Below, piece by piece: positions 58,671 to 64,000 of a stretch of DNA of 64,000 nt. How positions within the stretch are numbered: position 1 is the first letter of the stretch; each line of letters begins with the position of its first letter. A program made the position numbers and the translations under genes. This stretch comes from Deltaproteobacteria bacterium (lineage in GTDB: Bacteria; Myxococcota; UBA727; VGSZ01): NCBI GenBank assembly GCA_016177705.1, contig JACOUT010000008.1:62001-126000 (forward strand). The letters run 5' to 3'. The notes beneath the pieces are model-generated. The model worked only from the letters and a program-made list of their open reading frames with translations, was not told the origin of the DNA and did no database searches.

Positions 58671-58711
58671 GCGCCCCCTTGCCAGGGGCGCAACGCGGGC
58701 TACAAGAGCCC
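58671..58711 (+). other. Paired hairpins between infC and rpmI
   Basis: GCGCCCC/GGGGCGC (58671-58677 and 58685-58691, 7-nt loop) is followed at once by GGGCT/AGCCC (58697-58701 and 58707-58711). No T-run follows, so a terminator is unlikely. An L20-binding or processing element before rpmI-rplT is possible, since L20 represses this region in other bacteria. Confidence 0.4.
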
Positions 58712-58753
58712 CTCAATTCGAGACCGTCGCGAGACGCACGAGCAGGTGAAGCC

Positions 58754-58972
58754 ATGCCGCAGAAGCACCGCAAGAACCCCAAGATGAAGACCAACCGCGC
58801 CGCGGCCAAGCGCTTCAAGAAGACCGGCACCGGCTTGGTGGTCTACTCGCCCGAGGGCCACCGCCACGGCCTGTCGAACAAGAGCCGCAAGCACAACCGC
58901 AAGCTCAAGGCGTCGCGCACCATGACCAAGGGCGACCAGCGCCTGGTCAGCCGGCTTATCCCTTACCTGTAG
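58754..58972 (+). CDS. rpmI: 50S ribosomal protein L35
   Basis: The 72-residue product has family hallmarks MPQKHRKNPKMKTNRAAAKRFKKTGTG, HGLSNKSRKHNRKLK and DQRLVSRLIPYL, and the highly basic composition of L35. It is in the usual place between infC and rplT. The ATG follows GGTGAAGCC. Confidence 0.97.
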   Translation: MPQKHRKNPKMKTNRAAAKRFKKTGTGLVVYSPEGHRHGLSNKSRKHNRKLKASRTMTKGDQRLVSRLIPYL

Positions 58973-59024
58973 ACGGCACGGTCGCCGGCCGCTTCCTCAA
59001 TCTCTCTCAGTTTCGGAGTACGTC

Positions 59025-59372
59025 ATGGCTCGTGTGAAGGGTGGACCGAAGACGCGTCGTCGTCACAAGCGCGTCCTCAAGATGGCGAAGGGTTACTACG
59101 GTACCCGTCACACCATGTTCTACATCGCCAACGAGACGGTCGAGCGCGCGCTCGCCTTCGCGTTCCGCGATCGCAAGGTCAACAAGCGCGACTTCCGCAA
59201 GCTGTGGACCGTGCGCATCAACGCGGCCGTGCGCCCGCTCGGCATGAGCTACAGCACGTTCATCGCGGCGCTCAAGAAGAAGAACGTCGGCCTCGACCGC
59301 CGCGTGCTCGCGTTCCTCGCGGTCACCGATCCGGCGGCGTTTGCGTCCGTCGTCTCGTTCGTCAAGGCGTAA
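59025..59372 (+). CDS. rplT: 50S ribosomal protein L20
   Basis: The 115-residue product carries MARVKGGPKTRRRHKRVLKMAKGYYGTR, the RKLWTVRINAAVRPLGMSYSTFIAALKK central block and normal length. It is needed early for 50S assembly and autoregulates its operon in several bacteria. CGGAG lies 10 nt upstream of the ATG. Confidence 0.97.
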   Translation: MARVKGGPKTRRRHKRVLKMAKGYYGTRHTMFYIANETVERALAFAFRDRKVNKRDFRKLWTVRINAAVRPLGMSYSTFIAALKKKNVGLDRRVLAFLAVTDPAAFASVVSFVKA

Positions 59373-59384
59373 TCCGTTCGAGGA

Positions 59385-59427
59385 GATCGCGGCGCGCTCC
59401 TCGGACGACGAGGAGGACGCCGCGATC
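59385..59427 (+). terminator. Long perfect hairpin between rplT and pheS
   Basis: GATCGCGGCG (59385-59394) pairs fully with CGCCGCGATC (59418-59427). Beyond a 2x2 internal mismatch, CTCCTCG (59397-59403) pairs fully with CGAGGAG (59409-59415), loop GACGA: 17 bp in all. It starts 12 nt after the rplT stop and lacks a T-run. It ends 5 nt before the pheS -10-like hexamer, so it probably stops or processes the infC-rpmI-rplT mRNA. Confidence 0.55.
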
Positions 59428-59432
59428 CATGC

Positions 59433-59438
59433 TATGGA
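59433..59438 (+). promoter_or_regulatory. -10-like TATGGA before pheS, leaderless type
   Basis: TATGGA-N6-GTG(59445). It suggests that pheST has its own leaderless promoter right after the hairpin. Confidence 0.45.
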
Positions 59439-59444
59439 CGGCCC

Positions 59445-60512
<1,068 letters not shown>

Positions 60513-60543
60513 CCACGCACCCCACGCAGCGACGGAGCACCCG

Positions 60544-63129
60544 ATGCGCGTCTCCATGACTTGGCTCGCCGAGCTGGTCGAGCTCCCCAAGGGCACCACG
60601 CCGGCCCAGGTCGCCGAGCGGCTGACCGCGGTGGGGCTCGAGGTCGAAGCGGTGGAAGACCTGGCGGCGCCCTTGTTCGGCGTGGTGGTCGCGCGGGTGG
60701 CGGCCGTGGAGCCGCACCCGCAGGCCGACAAGCTGCGCGTCTGCACGGTCGAGGCTGGTGGCGAGCCGCTCTCGGTGGTCTGCGGCGCGCCCAACGTGGC
60801 GGTGGGTGCACGGGTGCTGCTGGCGCGCGTCGGCACGGTGCTCCCCGGCGGCAAGCGCATCGAGGCGGCCACCATCCGCGGCGTGCACAGCCAGGGCATG
60901 TTGTGCTCGGCGCAAGAGCTAGGGCTGCCGTTCTCCACCGACGGCCTGTTGCTTGTCGACGACAAGCAGCCGCCCGGCACCACCGCGGCCGCCGCGCTCG
61001 ATCGCGAAGACACCGTGTTCACGCTCGGGGTCACGCCCAATCGGCCGGACGCGCTCTCCCACCTCGGGGTGGCGCGCGAGCTGGCCGCCGCGCTGCGGGT
61101 GCGCCTGCGCGCCGCCCCGCCCACCTGTCCGGAGCGCGCCGGCCCGGTCGACGACCTCGCGCAGGTCACCATCGAGGACGTCGAGGGTTGCCCACGCTAC
61201 GCGGCCCGCGTCGTCGAGGGCGTGCTGGTAGGGCCCTCGCCCACGTGGCTGGTGATGCGGCTGGCCGCATGCGGCGTTCGCTCGGTCAACAACGTCGTCG
61301 ACGTGACCAACCTGGTGATGATGGAGCGCGGCATCCCGCTGCATGCCTTCGACTACGACAAGATCGGTCGTGAGAAGAACCGCGCCGCCATCGTGGTGCG
61401 CAGCGCCCGCGCCGGCGAGCGGTTGGCCACGCTCGACGGCAAGGTGCGCGAACTCGTCGACACCGACCTGGTGATCGCCGACCCCGAGCGCGCCATCGCG
61501 CTCGCCGGCGTCATGGGCGGCGCCGACACCGAGGTGAGCGCCGGTACCACCCGCGTGCTGCTCGAGTGCGCCCACTTTCTGCCCGCGCGCGTGCGCAAGA
61601 CCGCGCGCCGCCTGGCGCTCCACTCGGAGGCGAGCCACCGCTTCGAGCGTGGCAGCGACCCGAACGGACTGCCGGCGTCGCTCGATCGTGCGGCCGCCTT
61701 GATCGCGGAGCTCTCCTTCGACGCCACCAAAGGCCCGGAGCGGCCGGGAACCGGCGTGCACAACATCAGCGGCGGCAGGGTGGCGCGCGGCATCGTCGAC
61801 GTCGCGCCGAAGAAGATCCTGCCCGCCGTGGTGGCGCTCAGGCCCAAGCGCGCAGCGCAACTGCTCGGCTTGCCCGCCAAGGCGGTCGACGAGGCGACCA
61901 TCTCCAAGCTGCTGTTGTCGATCGGCCTCGAGGTCGACGGACGCGACGCCGAGGCGCTGCGCTTCCGCGTGCCCACCTTCCGGCCCGACCTGACGCGCGA
62001 GGTCGACCTGATCGAGGAGCTGCTGCGCCTGCTCGGTACCGACAGCGTGCCGGCCACGCTGCCGGCGCGGGCGTCGGAAGCGGAGGGCCTACACGATCCG
62101 CGGCGACACCGCGTGGTGCAGGCGGTGCGCAGCGCCCTCGAAGCGGCCGGCTTCGACGAGGCGGTCAACCTGGCGTTCCTGTCGCCGAGCGCGCTCGACC
62201 CCTTCGACGGCGGTGACGCGGCCGGCCGCATCGCCATCAAGAACCCCTTGGGCGAGGAGATGAGCGTGCTGCGCAAGACGCTCCTGCCGGGCCTGTTGAT
62301 GAACGCCGCCACCAACCATCGACGTCAGGAGCTCGACGTGCGGCTCTTCGAGGTCGCCAACGTCTTTCTCGGCAGGAACCCGTCGGGCAAGGCGCCCGTG
62401 CGCGAGAAGGAGGGCGCTGCAGGCGGCGACGCCTGGGCGCGCGAGGTGCCGCGCATCGCCGGCATCGCCACCGGCGAGGGCGGCGGCCTCGGCTTCGACG
62501 TGGCGCGCAAGCCGGTCGACTTCTACGACGCGCGCGGCGCCGTCGAGCAGATCCTCGAGGGCATCGGCGTGCCGTGCGCCGGGGCCGCTTCGCCGGTCTC
62601 TTTCACCGCCGCCGATCACCGCTATCCCTTCCTGCATCCCCGCGCACGCGCCGAGGTGTGGGTGGCGCGCAAGGGCCCAGAGGGCGTGCCGTCGAGGAGC
62701 TTCGTCGGCGTGGTGGGCGAGCTGCACCCCGATCTGGTGGCCGCCTACCAGCTCAAGAGCCGGGCGGTCGGCTTCGAGCTCGACGTCGAGACGCTGGCGC
62801 GTGTTGCCGGTGAGCGTCCGCGCGTCAAGGCGCTGCCACGCTTCCCCGCGGTGCGGCGCGACTTCGCGCTGGTGCTCGACGACAAGGTGACGGCGGCCGA
62901 CCTGTGCGCTCGCCTGAACGACAACGGCGCCGTGCGCGGCCTGCTCGAGAGCCTCGAGGTCTTCGACGTCTACCGGGGGCCGGGCATCCCTGCCGGCAAG
63001 CGGTCGCTGGCGCTCGCGCTCACGCTGCGCGCGCCCGATCGCACGCTCACCGACGACGAGGTGACGCGCGCGACCGGCGTGTTGCTCGAGGACGCGCGCG
63101 CTCACTTCGGCGCCGAGGTGCGCTCGTGA
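60544..63129 (+). CDS. pheT: Phenylalanyl-tRNA synthetase beta subunit
   Basis: The 861-residue product has a tRNA-binding EMAP-like domain (about 42-150: VVVARVAAVEPHPQADKLRVCTVEAGGE), B3/B4 editing domain (HAFDYDKI..., MGGADTEVS), B5 domain (about 415-490), class II-like core and the C-terminal anticodon-binding FDX-ACB domain (LPRFPAVRRDFALVLDDKVTAADL). It is slightly longer than the usual 800. It follows pheS after 31 bp with CGGAG as ribosome site. Confidence 0.96.
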   Translation: MRVSMTWLAELVELPKGTTPAQVAERLTAVGLEVEAVEDLAAPLFGVVVARVAAVEPHPQADKLRVCTVEAGGEPLSVVCGAPNVAVGARVLLARVGTVLPGGKRIEAATIRGVHSQGMLCSAQELGLPFSTDGLLLVDDKQPPGTTAAAALDREDTVFTLGVTPNRPDALSHLGVARELAAALRVRLRAAPPTCPERAGPVDDLAQVTIEDVEGCPRYAARVVEGVLVGPSPTWLVMRLAACGVRSVNNVVDVTNLVMMERGIPLHAFDYDKIGREKNRAAIVVRSARAGERLATLDGKVRELVDTDLVIADPERAIALAGVMGGADTEVSAGTTRVLLECAHFLPARVRKTARRLALHSEASHRFERGSDPNGLPASLDRAAALIAELSFDATKGPERPGTGVHNISGGRVARGIVDVAPKKILPAVVALRPKRAAQLLGLPAKAVDEATISKLLLSIGLEVDGRDAEALRFRVPTFRPDLTREVDLIEELLRLLGTDSVPATLPARASEAEGLHDPRRHRVVQAVRSALEAAGFDEAVNLAFLSPSALDPFDGGDAAGRIAIKNPLGEEMSVLRKTLLPGLLMNAATNHRRQELDVRLFEVANVFLGRNPSGKAPVREKEGAAGGDAWAREVPRIAGIATGEGGGLGFDVARKPVDFYDARGAVEQILEGIGVPCAGAASPVSFTAADHRYPFLHPRARAEVWVARKGPEGVPSRSFVGVVGELHPDLVAAYQLKSRAVGFELDVETLARVAGERPRVKALPRFPAVRRDFALVLDDKVTAADLCARLNDNGAVRGLLESLEVFDVYRGPGIPAGKRSLALALTLRAPDRTLTDDEVTRATGVLLEDARAHFGAEVRS

Positions 63130-63145
63130 CCGCGGACCCGCGGCC

Positions 63146-63406
63146 GTGACGCCGCACGGTCGGGCCCGGCTCCGGCTGGCGCTCGTGCTGGCGCTCTTTG
63201 TCGGGTGTGGCGCCGGCGTGGGCTGGTGGGCGACCCGACCCGCGGAGGTGCGCGGACGGGAGCTGACGCGCCAGGAGAGCGTGGGCGAACGCTTCGACGA
63301 GGCGTTCGAGCGCAAGAGCGCCGCACCCCCACCACGGACTCTCGACGCGGGGCCGGGGTTGATGGATGATGCCGGCAGTACGAAGCACCCTTGGCAGGAA
63401 CCGTGA
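63146..63406 (+). CDS. Small single-TM protein
   Basis: The 86-residue product has an N-terminal TM anchor ([21 protein letters not shown]; a Cys in it could be a lipobox-like site) and a short charged, Pro-rich extracytoplasmic part. No family is recognised. It starts 16 bp after pheT and its stop overlaps the ihfA ATG (TGATG), so it belongs to the pheT-ihfA transcript. Confidence 0.6.
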   Translation: MTPHGRARLRLALVLALFVGCGAGVGWWATRPAEVRGRELTRQESVGERFDEAFERKSAAPPPRTLDAGPGLMDDAGSTKHPWQEP

Positions 63407-63786
63407 TGGCGAACACCGCAACCACCAACGTGCCCGCGCCCGGCGACGCCCGCCCCGACGGGGAGGCCAAGACCATCACCAAGGCGGACCTGATCGAGGC
63501 CGTCTACGAGAAGGTCGGCTTCTCCAAGAAGGAGTCGAGCGAGATCGTCGAGCGCATCCTCGAGACCATGAAGGCCACGCTCAGCCGCGGCGAGAAGCTC
63601 AAGGTCTCGGGCTTCGGCAAGTTCGAGGTGCGCCACAAGAACACGCGCCGTGGTCGGAACCCGCAGACGAACATGGAGCTGCAGATCCCGGCGCACCGCG
63701 TGGTGGCGTTCAAGCCGAGCCAGGTCTTGAAGGCGGCCATCGCGGGCGAGTCCTTGGCTGGTGTCTCCGACGACGACCTCGACTAG
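63406..63786 (+). CDS. ihfA: Integration host factor alpha subunit
   Basis: The 126-residue HU/IHF-family DNA-bending protein shows [67 protein letters not shown], with the DNA-intercalating arm '[29 protein letters not shown]'. A 20-residue N-terminal extension and an acidic tail (SDDDLD) are extra to the usual 95-100 residues. Position after pheT is conserved in Proteobacteria. The overlap with the upstream stop fixes the ATG; AGGAACC precedes it. Confidence 0.93.
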   Translation: MANTATTNVPAPGDARPDGEAKTITKADLIEAVYEKVGFSKKESSEIVERILETMKATLSRGEKLKVSGFGKFEVRHKNTRRGRNPQTNMELQIPAHRVVAFKPSQVLKAAIAGESLAGVSDDDLD

Positions 63787-63794
63787 GGGGATCC

Positions 63795-64000
63795 ATGCCC
63801 GCCGAGGATGGCGCCCCCCGGCGCCCAACGCTCCCCGAGAAGAAGTACTTCAAGATCGGCGAGGTCGCCGATCTGGTGGGCGTCGAGCCGCACGTGCTTC
63901 GCTACTGGGAGACGCAGTTCCCGCAGGTGCGGCCGCACAAGGCGCGCAGCGGGCACCGCCTCTATCGCCGGCGTGAGGTCGAGACGCTGCTCGCCATCCG
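63795..64000 (+). CDS. MerR-family regulator, truncated by the window end
   Basis: The first 68 codons are visible: [53 protein letters not shown], a MerR-type winged helix (helix-turn-helix then wing). It lies 8 bp behind ihfA with GGGGG as ribosome site. In many deltaproteobacteria a MerR-family gene follows ihfA; target unknown. Confidence 0.9.
   Translation, partial: MPAEDGAPRRPTLPEKKYFKIGEVADLVGVEPHVLRYWETQFPQVRPHKARSGHRLYRRREVETLLAI

Overview
The window is very GC-rich and densely coded on both strands. It carries no insertion sequence, prophage, CRISPR array or other obvious mobile DNA. The cell is Gram-negative: there is lipid A synthesis (LpxD), an OmpH/Skp chaperone, a LolCE/LolD lipoprotein exporter and at least eight predicted lipoproteins. 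Several traits together point to Myxococcota or a related former deltaproteobacterial lineage: a Ser/Thr kinase with an HRDVSPEN loop, FHA and double cNMP-binding proteins, a complete-looking mevalonate branch, lipoproteins with long Gly-Glu runs, and an IF3 with a long Ala/Pro tail as in Myxococcus Dsg. The exact taxon cannot be read from the sequence.

Layout. 0.1-10.8 kb: small lipoproteins, a formylglycine-enzyme-like lipoprotein, two alpha/beta hydrolases, an M14 peptidase, FHA and cNMP-binding proteins, a metallo-beta-lactamase-fold protein without its metal motif, and two multi-TM proteins. 10.8-16 kb (minus strand): a beta-helix lipoprotein, a VOC-SRPBCC fusion, tyrS, the 5-formyl-THF cyclo-ligase and, directly upstream of it, a 6S RNA gene. 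16-28 kb: nnrS, a HAD phosphatase, a GspE-N-domain membrane protein, a Cys/Met-metabolism PLP enzyme, a UshA-like nucleotidase, a TPR protein, an acyltransferase, a DMT exporter and a large lipoprotein. 28-39.8 kb: pyk, ompH, lpxD, a DHH phosphoesterase, a crotonase, a dolichol-phosphate-mannose-synthase-like GT2, lysS, and lolC/E with lolD. 39.8-48.6 kb: an acyl-CoA carboxylase beta subunit, then the mevalonate locus (phosphomevalonate kinase and mvaD on the minus strand; a GbsR/MarR-type regulator, HMG-CoA reductase and mevalonate kinase on the plus strand), small unknowns, a biotin carrier and a second crotonase. 48.6-57.7 kb: two Gly-Glu-repeat lipoproteins, tRNA-Val(GAC), thrS, a Ser/Thr kinase and a metallophosphoesterase. 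57.8-64 kb: the classical infC-rpmI-rplT-pheS-pheT-ihfA cluster, ending in a truncated merR-type gene.

How the genes work together. The mevalonate enzymes supply isopentenyl diphosphate. HMG-CoA synthase and IPP isomerase are not in the window. A 34-bp imperfect palindrome lies between the regulator and HMG-CoA reductase. OmpH, LpxD, LolC/E and LolD serve the outer membrane. Four aminoacyl-tRNA synthetases (TyrS, LysS, ThrS, PheST), tRNA-Val, IF3, L35 and L20 serve translation. ThrS and LysS each carry an extra segment of about 105-110 residues.

The most unusual signal is regulatory. At least twelve start codons, many of them GTG and without a Shine-Dalgarno sequence, have a TANNNN -10-like hexamer ending exactly 6 nt upstream; five more have it 7-8 nt upstream. 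This arrangement predicts widespread leaderless transcripts in this genome.

Gene-free stretches. Only two exceed 300 bp: 15782-16156 (6S RNA and two promoters) and 50328-50637 (tRNA-Val with its promoter and terminator). Positions 1-157 hold only a weak TTGACT element (81-86) before the first gene.
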